A stretch of 34,789 bases of DNA from Ruminococcus sp. UBA3767 (GCA_002371625.1 DFFV01000057.1:1-34789); one strand, 5' to 3'. Positions 24,524 to 32,434 are shown, counted from the stretch's first letter. Notes: generated by a model from the sequence alone, not told the origin. Program-made: numbers and translations.

Positions 24524-24846
24524 ATTGATCTCTCCCTTTATATTATAATTACAGGCTGCTGCAAAGCAGTCAAAACTGTCGTGAAATGTGAAGAAAACTT
24601 CGCATTTACATACTTTGAATATACCACATCTATTGTCGAAATTAAATATATTTGCAATAATTTGCTTGTATCATGCAACAATTATCACGCTAAAATCACC
24701 TAAAACGTTTAAGCAGACTGTATAAATGAGGAAAGTAAACCGATAGTGTTTTTGGCTATAATGGCTAATTGGTATATATTGCTAAACAAAAACCGGCACA
24801 AAAAAACGCATCTACACCAAAAGTGTAAATGCGCAATTCATATAAG
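24524..24846 (-). promoter_or_regulatory. Intergenic leader of the vWA-PP2C-kinase operon
   Basis: No gene is seen between the vWA start and tRNA-His. The best minus-strand promoter is an extended -10 (TGG plus TATATT, complement of 24618-24626) without a good -35. It would give a leader of about 90 nt that contains a 10-bp hairpin (24584-24593 with 24598-24607, AAAA loop). An alternative, TTGACT (24568-24573) with TATAAT (24542-24547), has a 20-bp spacer, which is too long. The tRNA terminator is at 24800-24833. Confidence 0.4.
24800..24833 (-). terminator. Terminator of the tRNA Gly-Arg-His operon
   Basis: Read on the minus strand, cgcatttacac pairs with gtgtagatgcg (24807-24833, one mismatch) and seven Ts follow. 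Confidence 0.88.
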
Positions 24847-24922
24847 GGTGAGTAGAGAGATTTGAACTCTCGATCTTCAGAGCCACAATCTGACGCGTTA
24901 GGCCAGCTACGCTATACCCACC
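24847..24922 (-). tRNA. tRNA-His (anticodon GTG)
   Basis: Cloverleaf folds on the minus strand. The anticodon loop TTGTGGC is closed by CAGA/TCTG. The extra 5' G(-1) opposite discriminator C73 is the hallmark of tRNA-His. CCA is not encoded. Confidence 0.94.
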
Positions 24923-24956
24923 ATTTAAAAAAATACCTGATCGAGTCAGGCATAAG

Positions 24957-25030
24957 CACGCCATACTGGATTCGAACCAGTGACCTACCGCTTAGAAGGC
25001 GGTTGCTCTATCCAACTGAGCTAATGACGC
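24957..25030 (-). tRNA. tRNA-Arg (anticodon TCT)
   Basis: Minus-strand cloverleaf with acceptor GCGTCAT/ATGGCGT (two G-U pairs), anticodon loop CTTCTAA and T-arm GTTCGAATC. CCA is not encoded. Confidence 0.94.
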
Positions 25031-25082
25031 ATACATCAGCATAAAAAATGCACCGACGGATTGGCAGTGCATAGTTGCTAAA

Positions 25083-25153
25083 AGCGGGTGATGAGAATCG
25101 AACTCACATGACCAGCTTGGAAGGCTGGGGTTCTACCACTGAACTACACCCGC
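25083..25153 (-). tRNA. tRNA-Gly (anticodon TCC)
   Basis: Minus-strand cloverleaf with acceptor GCGGGTG/CACCCGC and anticodon loop CTTCCAA between CCAGC and GCTGG. At 71 nt it is a short tRNA-Gly. It is first in the operon; a hairpin (atgcac/gtgcat, about 25048-25072) separates it from tRNA-Arg. Confidence 0.94.
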
Positions 25154-25194
25154 ATATCGAAGATTTTGAGTGACCCTCTCAATCAACGATATTG

Positions 25195-25223
25195 ATTATA
25201 CCATAATTATAACTGTTTGTCAA
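25195..25223 (-). promoter_or_regulatory. Consensus promoter of the tRNA operon
   Basis: On the minus strand, TTGACA (complement of 25218-25223), 17 bp, TATAAT (complement of 25195-25200): a perfect sigma-A promoter, as expected for stable RNA genes. Confidence 0.92.
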
Positions 25224-25292
25224 GCACTTTTTAAAAAAAATTACTCCTACATTTATAATAGTGTCTTTAATGGCAAAGCACGATGATATTTT

Positions 25293-25838
25293 TTATTTTT
25301 TTCTCAGTATTTTTCTTCTGAACCAGTTAACGTATAGGTCTATCATCTGTGTCAGGGCAAATTCGTAGATAAGGAAGAAGAAGTTTGCTGCGAGCCACAG
25401 TACAAGTATTGCCCACTTGCCGAACGACTCCATTCCTTCAAGCATATCGCTTGAGGTGAAAAGATATGTGAACAGCAGGAAAAACGCTGACATTGCCGCA
25501 TTGAACACAGCGAATTTGATTATCCACACCAGCACCTTGTTCTTTTTCCGGTCAAGCCCGAATTTAAGTATCGGATAATAGCCCATAAATATGATAAACA
25601 GCGCCGCTGCCTGCTTATTGGGCGTGACCAGCGGACAAAGTATCGCTGAAGCTGTATAGGTCGCAATAGCCCAGTTCCTGTCCACCTCAACTATGACCAC
25701 GACCATAAGAAATCCCGTAAAGGTCGGTATCGCATAGTCCAGCATCGGCAGGAAGCCCGAGAAAAACATCAGCAGGATACAGACTGCGCTGATTATTCCG
25801 CCAAGTGCGACCTTGAAACTGATCTTTTTTTTATTCAC
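25293..25838 (-). CDS. Small multi-spanning membrane protein
   Basis: 181 aa with about six hydrophobic segments (8-28, 34-50, 55-72, 78-93, 104-127, 139-163) and basic ends (MNKKKISFK, WFRRKILRKK). The size, helix number and the internal 'GFLPMLDYAIPTFTGFLMVVVIVEVDRNWAIATY' are reminiscent of ECF-transporter S components, but I see no substrate motif, so this is only a comparison. It follows the J-domain gene by 27 bp in the same direction and is the last gene of a three-gene operon. Confidence 0.75.
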   Translation of the reverse strand: MNKKKISFKVALGGIISAVCILLMFFSGFLPMLDYAIPTFTGFLMVVVIVEVDRNWAIATYTASAILCPLVTPNKQAAALFIIFMGYYPILKFGLDRKKNKVLVWIIKFAVFNAAMSAFFLLFTYLFTSSDMLEGMESFGKWAILVLWLAANFFFLIYEFALTQMIDLYVNWFRRKILRKK

Positions 25839-25865
25839 GAGTATTGCTCTCCATTTTAAGATTGC

Positions 25866-26474
25866 TCAGCAGCAGGGTATAAGATCTCCGCCCATACATT
25901 CGCAGCATGAATCCAGACAGATAAGGTCACAGCAGCAATTGAAGGCATCTGCGTTCCTGTTCTGATAATAGCCGCTTGGCATACCGTTCATCTGACCGTT
26001 TCTCTGTGAGCCGAGCTGGTTGAAAGCTGCGGCATACTCTGCATTGCCGGGGTTTATCTGTGAAGCTCTTGCGAAATTCTCATAAGCCTCGTTGAACCAG
26101 CCTCTTTTATAGCACACCGAGCCTTTGAGGAAATACCACTCTGCATCACGCCTTGCAGGGTCGACAGAGGACAGTATACTGTCTGCCTCGGTGATGTTTC
26201 CTGTCTGGATAAGCTCTCTCACATAGGAGCTGTTGAAATTTGCACTCGCAGAGAATCTGCTTGAAGCCTCGCCGTTTCTTATCGCATTGATTATTTCGTC
26301 GTAAGCTTCGTTCACCTCAGCCATTTTTTCACTGGCAACGTCCCTGAGCGGATTGTCCTGATACTGATCGGGGTGATATTTTTTTACAAGCGTTTTGTAT
26401 GCCTGCTTGACTTCCTCCTCGGTAGCACTTCTCTGCACACCGAGAATTACATAAGGATCCTTACCGTTAGTCAT
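25866..26474 (-). CDS. J-domain (DnaJ-like) protein with Cys-rich C-terminus
   Basis: 202 aa. The N-terminal J domain (5-65, 'DPYVILGVQRSATEEEVKQAY') has the HPD tripeptide at 34-36, required to stimulate DnaK. A tetratricopeptide-like middle ('AEWYFLKGSVCYKRGWFNEAYENFARASQINPGNAEY') follows, then a C-terminal stretch with nine cysteines in 27 residues ('NCCCDLICLDSCCECMGGD'). It lacks the G/F and zinc-finger regions of true DnaJ. The start ATG overlaps the DUF5685 stop as ATGA (26471-26474), so the two are co-translated. The cysteine cluster may bind metal or a membrane; not proven. Confidence 0.9.
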   Translation of the reverse strand: MTNGKDPYVILGVQRSATEEEVKQAYKTLVKKYHPDQYQDNPLRDVASEKMAEVNEAYDEIINAIRNGEASSRFSASANFNSSYVRELIQTGNITEADSILSSVDPARRDAEWYFLKGSVCYKRGWFNEAYENFARASQINPGNAEYAAAFNQLGSQRNGQMNGMPSGYYQNRNADAFNCCCDLICLDSCCECMGGDLIPCC

Positions 26475-27385
26475 ATTTCTGCCTTTCCTTTCTTTGAATT
26501 ATTTCTTTTATGAAATCTTTCTTCCCTTACAAGTCTGAAAGTGTTTTTAAGTCCAAGATAAATGATGTTATCAAGAATATCCCTGAATCTTCGGGGATCA
26601 AGTGCAACATAGCAGTCGGCGAGCTGACCGAGCGTCATATTTACCGAAGCTGTGCAGAAATCCTGCACCTCACGGGGAAGCTTTCCGCTGCCGTCCCATT
26701 CAATGCCCAATGACTTCATAAATATCACAAGAGGGTTATAGCTGCCGCTTTTTACATCGCTCCTGAGATCATCAAGTGCATCGGTGATGTAAACGAATCT
26801 TCCAAGGCAATATCCAAACCTTGCAAGCAGCTCACGCTCTTTTTTATTTCTGCCTATCCTTGTGAATACCGAGCGCATTATCATTGCAGTCGGCTCACTT
26901 GCCTGATCTATCCCTGCGCACTTTTCCTGCTCAACAGCCCTTTGAAGCTCCATAGCCTCGGATATCTCCCTGCTCAGAGTGGGGTACTGTGCGTTGGCTT
27001 TTTTATAGGCCTTTCTGAAAATGAGCATTCCCGCTGCGGAGATCAGCTTTTTCACAGCACCGCCATCAAGCATATCGTCCTTCAGCTTATGCCACACAAG
27101 CAGCGCAGATACATAGCTTGCATAAGAAAAATCATTTCCGCAGCCTGCACACATAGTCTTTTTCAAGGGGTGAGCAATGCAACGTTCATTTTTTACACAG
27201 ACCTTTGTGCCTCTTACAGAATGTTCAAACAGCGCAAGAAAGGCTGAGTCGTATGTCAGGCTGAACCGTGTGAGGTTACCAAGCCTTCTGCCCATATCCT
27301 TGCAGACTCCGCAGTACACGCTTTTGTATATTTCATACTCAAAAACACGCATATACGGCTTATATGCACGGATATAACCAAACAC
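26471..27385 (-). CDS. DUF5685 family protein
   Basis: 304 aa from GTG 27383-27385, placed 10 nt after AAGGAGG; no other start fits. The N-terminus has Cys pairs C25-C28 (YCGVCKD) and C79-C82 (MCAGCGND), plus C63 and C69 before 'IAHPL', suggesting a metal site. The rest is predicted helical and has two Asp-rich motifs, 'KLKDDMLDGG' (103-107) and 'TDALDDLRSDVKSG' (202-210), about 100 residues apart. The family has no assigned function. The Asp motifs resemble those of all-alpha isoprenoid synthases (see findings), which is my inference. Confidence 0.85.
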   Translation of the reverse strand: MFGYIRAYKPYMRVFEYEIYKSVYCGVCKDMGRRLGNLTRFSLTYDSAFLALFEHSVRGTKVCVKNERCIAHPLKKTMCAGCGNDFSYASYVSALLVWHKLKDDMLDGGAVKKLISAAGMLIFRKAYKKANAQYPTLSREISEAMELQRAVEQEKCAGIDQASEPTAMIMRSVFTRIGRNKKERELLARFGYCLGRFVYITDALDDLRSDVKSGSYNPLVIFMKSLGIEWDGSGKLPREVQDFCTASVNMTLGQLADCYVALDPRRFRDILDNIIYLGLKNTFRLVREERFHKRNNSKKGKAEI

Positions 27386-27423
27386 AGCACAGCGACCTCC
27401 TTGCTATGAATAAATTCCTTAAT

Positions 27424-27453
27424 ATTATACTACTTTTACGCACATTTTGTCAA
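27424..27453 (-). promoter_or_regulatory. Promoter of the DUF5685 / J-domain operon
   Basis: On the minus strand, TTGACA (complement of 27448-27453), 18 bp, TATAAT (complement of 27424-27429). Confidence 0.9.
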
Positions 27454-27462
27454 GCGCAGCGC

Positions 27463-27503
27463 ACACAAAAACGAACGCCTCTGCGCACAAAGCAGAAGCG
27501 TTC
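27463..27503 (-). terminator. Terminator of the GH16 gene
   Basis: Minus strand: a 12-bp stem (27473-27484 with 27492-27503, one G-U), a 7-nt loop, then gttttt. Confidence 0.92.
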
Positions 27504-27523
27504 GCAAGCGGAACTAAGCTATC

Positions 27524-28930
27524 CTATTTGATTTCTTCGACACGCACATTTGTTATGTGTATCGTTTCTGTTGAGCCGCATTTGCCCATATTGAATTCAA
27601 GTCTGCCGTTGGGATCGGTCTTTGCGGTAACTTCAAATTCGTAGGTGAACTGCTTTTTCTCGGTCGTGAGCGACAGCTTGGTATCCTTTAGGTACCTTAT
27701 CCAGCCTGCTGTCGGGGCACTTACGCAAACTATCATATCCCTCGGTTTTTCCGCATAAGCCTCAAAGGTGACCTTGTACTTTTTGCCCTTTATCATCGGC
27801 AGCTCGGGCTGAACCAGCTGAACGGAGTATTCCTCGGTGCCTTCCTTTTTGGAAGTTATAACTATCTCGCCGTTTTCTATCTTTGCCGAGCCCTCACCCT
27901 CGTTGAACAGCAGGAACTTCCAGTTCTTATCGTCGGTCAGATCCTCGGCTTCCTTGAAGTCGCCGTTGTAGATAAAGTTGCCGTCCTCAAGTGCCTTGCG
28001 CATCTCTACCTCGGGCTTTTTAACGTTTTTATCATAGCTCGGCTTCTGATAAACTCTTACATAGTCGATCTCGAACTGTGCTTTGTCAAAGTTAGTGGTG
28101 CTGTCGGGGTTTCCCGGCCAGTCTCCGCCGACTGCAAGGTTTAGCTGAACGAAGAACTGCTGATCGAAGGGCGCAGGATATGGCTTTTCATCTTCGCCGT
28201 CAACTGCTGTGAACCAGTCATTTACTTTGAGGTACTCGTTGCCGTCTATGTACCATCTCATTTCGCCCGGTTCCCATTCGACGCTGTATTCGTGGAACTT
28301 TTCGGCAAAGCTGCCTACGACCAGCTTGTAATCCTTTTGCTGTTGAGCGTGAGGCTCTCCGTAGTGAACGGTGCCGTAGGCGGTCTTTGTATCGTTGCCC
28401 AGCACTTCCATTATGTCTATCTCTCCGCACTTTGGCCACTGCCCATAGTGCTGTTCATCGGTAGGCATCATCCATATTGCAGGCCACAAGCCCTGCCCCT
28501 GAGGGACTTTTGCGCTGACAGTGACCTTGCCGTAGGTGAAATCCTTTTTGCCCTGTGATTTGACCTTACCAGATGTGTAGTAGTCCTTGCCGTTCTTGTC
28601 GGTTTTAAGCGCTTTCAGCGTCAGAACACCGTCCTTTACGAACACATTGTCAGTCGAGGTGGTGTATTCCTGAAGCTCGTTGTTTGTCCAGCCCGGTTCG
28701 TGCGGATCGTAGCTCCATATATCCTCGTTCAGCTTATCGCCGTCGAATTCGTCGCTCCAAAGCAGCTCGTAGCCATCGAGCTTGGGTGTTGCAGCTTTTG
28801 CAGCCTCTCCCGAGGAGCTTTCCTCCTTGCCTGAAGATGTTTCACCTGCCGAGCTTGAAGAACCGCAGGAAGCCATTGAAACAGCCATAGCACAAGCTAA
28901 GAGCAGTGTAAGCGTTTTTTTCATTTTCAT
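27524..28930 (-). CDS. GH16 beta-glucanase lipoprotein with C-terminal carbohydrate-binding module
   Basis: 468 aa. The signal MKMKKTLTLLLACAMAVSMA is followed by a lipobox-like MASC with Cys22 and a Ser/Gly/Glu spacer. The GH16 catalytic domain (about 52-295) starts 'YELLWSDEFDGDKLNEDIW' and has the catalytic motif EIDIME with nucleophile Glu170, Asp172 and acid/base Glu175; 'GLWPAIWMMP' and 'FFVQLNLAVGGDWPG' are laminarinase-type markers. It probably hydrolyses beta-1,3- or mixed-linkage glucans at the cell surface. The C-terminal module (about 312-466, 'IYNGDFKE ... WKFLLFNEGEGSAKIENGEIVI') matches CBM4/9-type beta-sandwiches. GGAGG lies 7 nt before ATG 28930. Divergent from an AraC gene with operator-like repeats between, so it is probably induced by it. 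Confidence 0.93.
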   Translation of the reverse strand: MKMKKTLTLLLACAMAVSMASCGSSSSAGETSSGKEESSSGEAAKAATPKLDGYELLWSDEFDGDKLNEDIWSYDPHEPGWTNNELQEYTTSTDNVFVKDGVLTLKALKTDKNGKDYYTSGKVKSQGKKDFTYGKVTVSAKVPQGQGLWPAIWMMPTDEQHYGQWPKCGEIDIMEVLGNDTKTAYGTVHYGEPHAQQQKDYKLVVGSFAEKFHEYSVEWEPGEMRWYIDGNEYLKVNDWFTAVDGEDEKPYPAPFDQQFFVQLNLAVGGDWPGNPDSTTNFDKAQFEIDYVRVYQKPSYDKNVKKPEVEMRKALEDGNFIYNGDFKEAEDLTDDKNWKFLLFNEGEGSAKIENGEIVITSKKEGTEEYSVQLVQPELPMIKGKKYKVTFEAYAEKPRDMIVCVSAPTAGWIRYLKDTKLSLTTEKKQFTYEFEVTAKTDPNGRLEFNMGKCGSTETIHITNVRVEEIK

Positions 28931-28971
28931 ATCGTATCCTCCGTTTTTATCGGTCGTTGCTTTATGGTTAA

Positions 28972-28977
28972 ATTATA
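28972..28977 (-). promoter_or_regulatory. -10 of the GH16 gene, no good -35
   Basis: TATAAT on the minus strand with no TTGACA-like hexamer 16-18 bp upstream. The repeats at 28999-29030 occupy the -35 to -65 region, as expected of an activator-dependent promoter. Confidence 0.55.
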
Positions 28978-28998
28978 AATGCACTTGCACCAAAATTA

Positions 28999-29038
28999 TA
29001 TAAAAATTATTGTATTTTTATAAAAATTATGCTATAAT
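28999..29038 (+). promoter_or_regulatory. Promoter of the second AraC gene with a 20-bp-phased direct repeat
   Basis: TATAAAAATTAT occurs identically at 28999-29010 and 29019-29030 (20-bp period). The promoter is TTGTAT (29010-29015), 17 bp, and extended -10 TGC-TATAAT (29030-29038). The repeat overlaps both this promoter and the GH16 upstream region, fitting control of both by the AraC protein. Confidence 0.6.
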
Positions 29039-29071
29039 GGGAGCAGCGGATCAAACAGCAAAGGAGGCGGT

Positions 29072-29848
29072 ATGGCAATGGGTGTCAATATTGACAGGGA
29101 GCTGACTGTGAGAGAGTATGCTCTGCGTGAAAACAGCGAATACCATGCGCCTTATGTCCCGGAGTTTGATTTTTACCATGCGGTGCGCAGCGGTGATGTT
29201 GAAAAGGTATCTGCTCTGTGTGCGGTAGACCTTGACAAGAAAACCGGACTTGGTAAGCTGTGCGAGGACAGCCTGCAGAACCTTAAATATCACTTTGTTA
29301 TAACTGCGGCTATGCTTGCGAGATACTGTATCGAGGCAGGTATGGAGCATGAAACGGCATACAGCCTGAGCGATGTTTATATACAAAGCTGTGACAGGTG
29401 CATGAGCAGGAATGAGATATCGGGACTGCACAGAAATATGTGCATGGACTATACCAAAAGAATGGCTCTGCTGCGCAAGGAAAAGGTCTGCTCTAAGCCG
29501 ATAGTTGTGTGTATGAACTACATTTACGCAAACCTGCACAAAAAGCTGACCGCAGCCGAGCTTGCACAGTATACGGGACTGAGCCCGAGCTATCTTTCAC
29601 GGCTTTTTCGCAAGGAAACGGGTGAGAGCATTACCGAATATATAATCAGGCGCAGGATAGATGCGGCGAAAAATATGCTCAGGTATTCGCCCTATTCACT
29701 CAGCAGGATCTCGCAGACACTTGCGTTTTCCTGCCAGAGCTATTTTACAAAGATATTCAGGCAGTATGTTGGCGTAACGCCTAAGAAATACAGGGATATG
29801 TATTCGTTCGATACGGGGATCGCAGGCAGAAAGGAGAGCTTGAAATGA
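29072..29848 (+). CDS. AraC-family transcriptional regulator next to GH16
   Basis: 258 aa with the same architecture as the protein at 9684. The N-terminal part (1-145) without a cupin has 'MLARYCIEAGMEHETAYSLSDVYIQSCDRC', and the C-terminal double HTH has 'LTAAELAQYTGLSPSYLSRLFRKETGESITEYII' and 'SRISQTLAFSCQSYFTKIFRQYVGVTPKKYRDMY'. It probably controls the divergent glucanase gene and itself. Effector unknown; sugar derivatives are likely from context only. AAAGGAGG precedes ATG 29072. Its stop overlaps the next gene as ATGA. Confidence 0.9.
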   Translation: MAMGVNIDRELTVREYALRENSEYHAPYVPEFDFYHAVRSGDVEKVSALCAVDLDKKTGLGKLCEDSLQNLKYHFVITAAMLARYCIEAGMEHETAYSLSDVYIQSCDRCMSRNEISGLHRNMCMDYTKRMALLRKEKVCSKPIVVCMNYIYANLHKKLTAAELAQYTGLSPSYLSRLFRKETGESITEYIIRRRIDAAKNMLRYSPYSLSRISQTLAFSCQSYFTKIFRQYVGVTPKKYRDMYSFDTGIAGRKESLK

Positions 29849-30216
29849 ATGAGAATAAAGAGCAGGGCATTTCTATCGTCCGTGAAGGCTTTATCGTAAG
29901 AAGTGAGATGCGCTGCGGCAAGTGGATAGCAAACATTGCGCTGGGACTTAAAAACACGACAGACGAGGATAAGACTGTGACGGTGCTTTGCGACATTACC
30001 GAAAAGGAAAGCGGCAAAAGGGCGACAGAGTATAAGTTCCACACGTTTACCTATAAAAACAACATCGTTGAGAAATCAATGCTGCTTTATGTGGAAGACC
30101 CGAAAATGTGGGATGCAAGCGAGGGCTTGCTTTACAGCTGCTGCGTTAAGCTGTTTGACGGAAAAACACAGATAGATGAAGCAAGCACCGATTTCGGTTT
30201 TATTGCGGATAAATGA
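29845..30216 (+). CDS. Stand-alone beta-sandwich protein resembling the Ig-like domain of GH2
   Basis: 123 aa, starting in the ATGA overlap (29845-29848) with the AraC gene. The sequence has alternating strands and the ending 'VEDPKMWDASEGLLYSCCVKLFDGKTQIDEASTDFGF', which closely follows the consensus of the immunoglobulin-like domain of family-2 glycosidases (NP.LW....P.LY.....L.DG...D....FG). There is no catalytic barrel, signal peptide or TM, so it is a single cytosolic domain. Function unknown; the coupling suggests it works with the regulator or its ligand. It could also be a fragment of a former GH2 gene, but start, frame and stop are intact. Confidence 0.65.
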   Translation: MNENKEQGISIVREGFIVRSEMRCGKWIANIALGLKNTTDEDKTVTVLCDITEKESGKRATEYKFHTFTYKNNIVEKSMLLYVEDPKMWDASEGLLYSCCVKLFDGKTQIDEASTDFGFIADK

Positions 30217-30225
30217 GGTAGGCTT

Positions 30226-30933
30226 ATGTTTGATCATCTTGAAAGGCTGGAGATGCTCTGCGGAAGCGAAAACATCAGCAGGCTTGAAAATGCCAGGGTC
30301 GCTGTTTTCGGAGTGGGCGGAGTAGGCGGATATGTCTGCGAGGCGCTTGCAAGAAGCGGTATAGGTGCGCTGGACGTTTTTGACAACGATACCGTTGCGC
30401 TTTCAAATCTCAACAGGCAGATAATCTCAACGAGGGAAAACATCGGCATGAAAAAGGTCGAGGCGCAAAGGCAGCGTATACTTTCTATAAACCCCGAATG
30501 CAAAGTAACTATGCACGATGTTTTTTATGCTCCCGATAATGCCGACGAAACAGACCTGACCGTTTACGACTATGTGGTCGATGCGGTGGATTTCGTGCCT
30601 GCAAAGCTGGAGCTGGCTGTAAGGTGTGAAAAGCTCGGGGTTGCTCATATCTCGGCAATGGGCGCAGGCAACAAGCTCCATCCCGAAATGCTGGAGATAG
30701 CCGATATTTACAAAACTTCGGTGTGTCCGCTGGCAAGAGTTATGCGCAGGGAGCTGAAGAAAAGGGGAGTGCGCTCGCTTAAATGCGTTTACTCCAAGGA
30801 ACAGCCAATAGTTCCCAAAGTGAGAGAGGGCGAAAAGCTATGCCCCTCAAGCACCGCTTTTGTACCATCCGCAGCAGGCTTGATAATAGCTTCGCAGGTG
30901 GTGCAGTCGATAATCGTTCTGCCGAAAGAGTGA
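30226..30933 (+). CDS. tcdA: tRNA threonylcarbamoyladenosine dehydratase (E1-like)
   Basis: 235 aa ThiF/E1-like enzyme. Rossmann loop GVGGVG (29-34), 'NLNRQ' with Arg64, 'DAVDFVPAKLELAVRCE', and the TcdA-specific 'IYKTSVCPLARVMRRELKKRGV' near residue 160. It converts t6A at position 37 of ANN-decoding tRNAs into its cyclic form using ATP. The ATG at 30226 has agg-tagg upstream and lies 9 bp after the previous gene, so it may be read from the AraC transcript. Length is near the usual 240-270 aa. Confidence 0.9.
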   Translation: MFDHLERLEMLCGSENISRLENARVAVFGVGGVGGYVCEALARSGIGALDVFDNDTVALSNLNRQIISTRENIGMKKVEAQRQRILSINPECKVTMHDVFYAPDNADETDLTVYDYVVDAVDFVPAKLELAVRCEKLGVAHISAMGAGNKLHPEMLEIADIYKTSVCPLARVMRRELKKRGVRSLKCVYSKEQPIVPKVREGEKLCPSSTAFVPSAAGLIIASQVVQSIIVLPKE

Positions 30934-30963
30934 TATTGCTTTTGGATGTTTTTCATAAAATGC

Positions 30964-30992
30964 TTGACAAATCTTCGTGCATGGTGTATAAT
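30964..30992 (+). promoter_or_regulatory. Promoter of the NlpC/P60 gene
   Basis: TTGACA (30964-30969), 17 bp, TATAAT (30987-30992): a perfect sigma-A consensus. It begins 30 bp after the tcdA stop; no terminator is seen after tcdA. Confidence 0.93.
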
Positions 30993-31058
30993 AAGGTTAC
31001 AGTTTGGTTACGAGAAATTACAATTTGAATATCATGTTAAAAGTATGGAGAGTATTTT

Positions 31059-32357
31059 ATGCGAAAATTAAGATTTTTTAAAGCGGCGGTCGCCTCGGTG
31101 GCAGCGCTTGCAATATCTGTCGGTGCGATCGGCTCTTACAGCGGTTATGCTGACAGAGAATCTCTGATGACTGAGCTTAGTCAGATAGAGAGCGAGCAGT
31201 CACAGATAAACCAGCAGATCAGTTCTGCCGATAGCCAGATAGCTAAGGAAAAGGACGATCTTGCCAGCATAAACAAGGATTATGCATCTGTTAAAAATAA
31301 GGCTGAAAGCGTTGAGAAAGAGGTCACAGACCTTGAAAAGCAGATAGCCGATACAGACGAAAAAATGCGTGACAACGAGGAAAAGATCAACACTAAGACC
31401 GAGCAGATAAAGCAGGAAACAGAAGAGTTCATGAAGAGGATAAGAGCGATGTATATCGCAGGCGGCTCGGACACATATATGAGCGTCCTTGCTGATTCCT
31501 CGGATTTTTACGATGTACTTATGAGGCTTGAGCTGATGAAGCGTGTAGCCTCGCACGATAATGACACTATCGATAAGCTGATAGCTGAGAAGAAAGAGCT
31601 TGAAACTCTTAAAAAGGAGTATTCTCAGCAGCAGGATGAGCTTAAAGAGTCGATGAACAAGTACTCTGACAAGCTCAAACAGCTCAATGAGGAAAAGCAG
31701 AAGCTGGCTGATCTTCAGGCTAAATCGGGCAAGAAGATAGGCGAGCTTGAAACTCAGAAGCAGACACTCGTTTCAAAAGCCAACGAGCTGGAGCTCAAGC
31801 ATTCCGAGGTAAGCTCAAAAGCTGAAACCACTACAACAACTACCACGACAACAACGACCACTACAACAAGGTCAACAACAGCAGCAAATAATAATTATAC
31901 CTACACTACTAAAAAGACGAGCGCACAGCAGACTCAGCAGACTAAGGCAACACCTGCACCTACACCAAATCCTGCGCTCAATGCTTCAAATCAGGAAAAG
32001 ATAAACAGGGTAGTTGCATACGCTAAGAGCAATGTCGGCGGTAGATATGTCTGGGCAGGCTCTAATTTCAGGGCAACAGACTGTTCGGGACTGACTATGC
32101 TGGCTTATGCACAGGTAGGTATCAGCCTTCCGCATTACACGGGTACACAGGTAACTTACGGTCGTGCAGTGACTTATGACCAGATGCAGCCGGGTGACCT
32201 GATATTCTACGGAACTTATGGTAATGTTTATCACGTTGCGATGTATATTGGCAACGGAATGATAGTTCATGCTGAAAGCACAGCAACAGGTATCGTTATA
32301 TCCTACGCTGCAAGAAACAGAGGAAGCATTTACGCTATCAAGAGAATAATCGGATAA
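31059..32357 (+). CDS. Secreted coiled-coil NlpC/P60 peptidoglycan hydrolase
   Basis: 432 aa. Signal peptide (about 1-31, 'VAALAISVGAIGSYSGYA'), long coiled coil (about 35-255) like PcsB/CwlO-type hydrolases, a low-complexity linker with fourteen successive threonines, a Gln/Thr/Pro-rich stretch, then the catalytic domain (about 318-432): Cys342 in TDCSGLT, His392 in 'VYHVAMYIGNG' and His404 in 'IVHAES'. It cleaves D-Glu/meso-DAP-type bonds in stem peptides at the wall. The coiled coil, as in FtsEX-controlled hydrolases, may regulate activity. The strong promoter suggests a housekeeping division or growth role. Confidence 0.93.
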   Translation: MRKLRFFKAAVASVAALAISVGAIGSYSGYADRESLMTELSQIESEQSQINQQISSADSQIAKEKDDLASINKDYASVKNKAESVEKEVTDLEKQIADTDEKMRDNEEKINTKTEQIKQETEEFMKRIRAMYIAGGSDTYMSVLADSSDFYDVLMRLELMKRVASHDNDTIDKLIAEKKELETLKKEYSQQQDELKESMNKYSDKLKQLNEEKQKLADLQAKSGKKIGELETQKQTLVSKANELELKHSEVSSKAETTTTTTTTTTTTTTRSTTAANNNYTYTTKKTSAQQTQQTKATPAPTPNPALNASNQEKINRVVAYAKSNVGGRYVWAGSNFRATDCSGLTMLAYAQVGISLPHYTGTQVTYGRAVTYDQMQPGDLIFYGTYGNVYHVAMYIGNGMIVHAESTATGIVISYAARNRGSIYAIKRIIG

Positions 32358-32361
32358 TAGC

Positions 32362-32395
32362 AAAGACCGCAGAGAATGATAACTGCGGTCTTTTT
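32362..32395 (+). terminator. Terminator after the NlpC/P60 gene
   Basis: An 11-bp perfect stem (aaagaccgcag 32362-32372 with ctgcggtcttt 32383-32393), then Ts. Confidence 0.93.
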
Positions 32396-32434
32396 GTGTA
32401 TAAGGAATAATTCAAAAAAATGTTGAATAAACCC

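Noticed and set aside
24568..24573. TTGACT as -35 of the vWA operon
   Set aside because: The nearest TATAAT is 20 bp away, beyond normal spacing; the extended -10 at 24618-24626 is preferred but also unproven.
31827..31870. ACN-rich run considered as a regulatory microsatellite
   Set aside because: It is a mixed-codon poly-threonine linker in the NlpC/P60 protein, typical of this group, not a uniform repeat.
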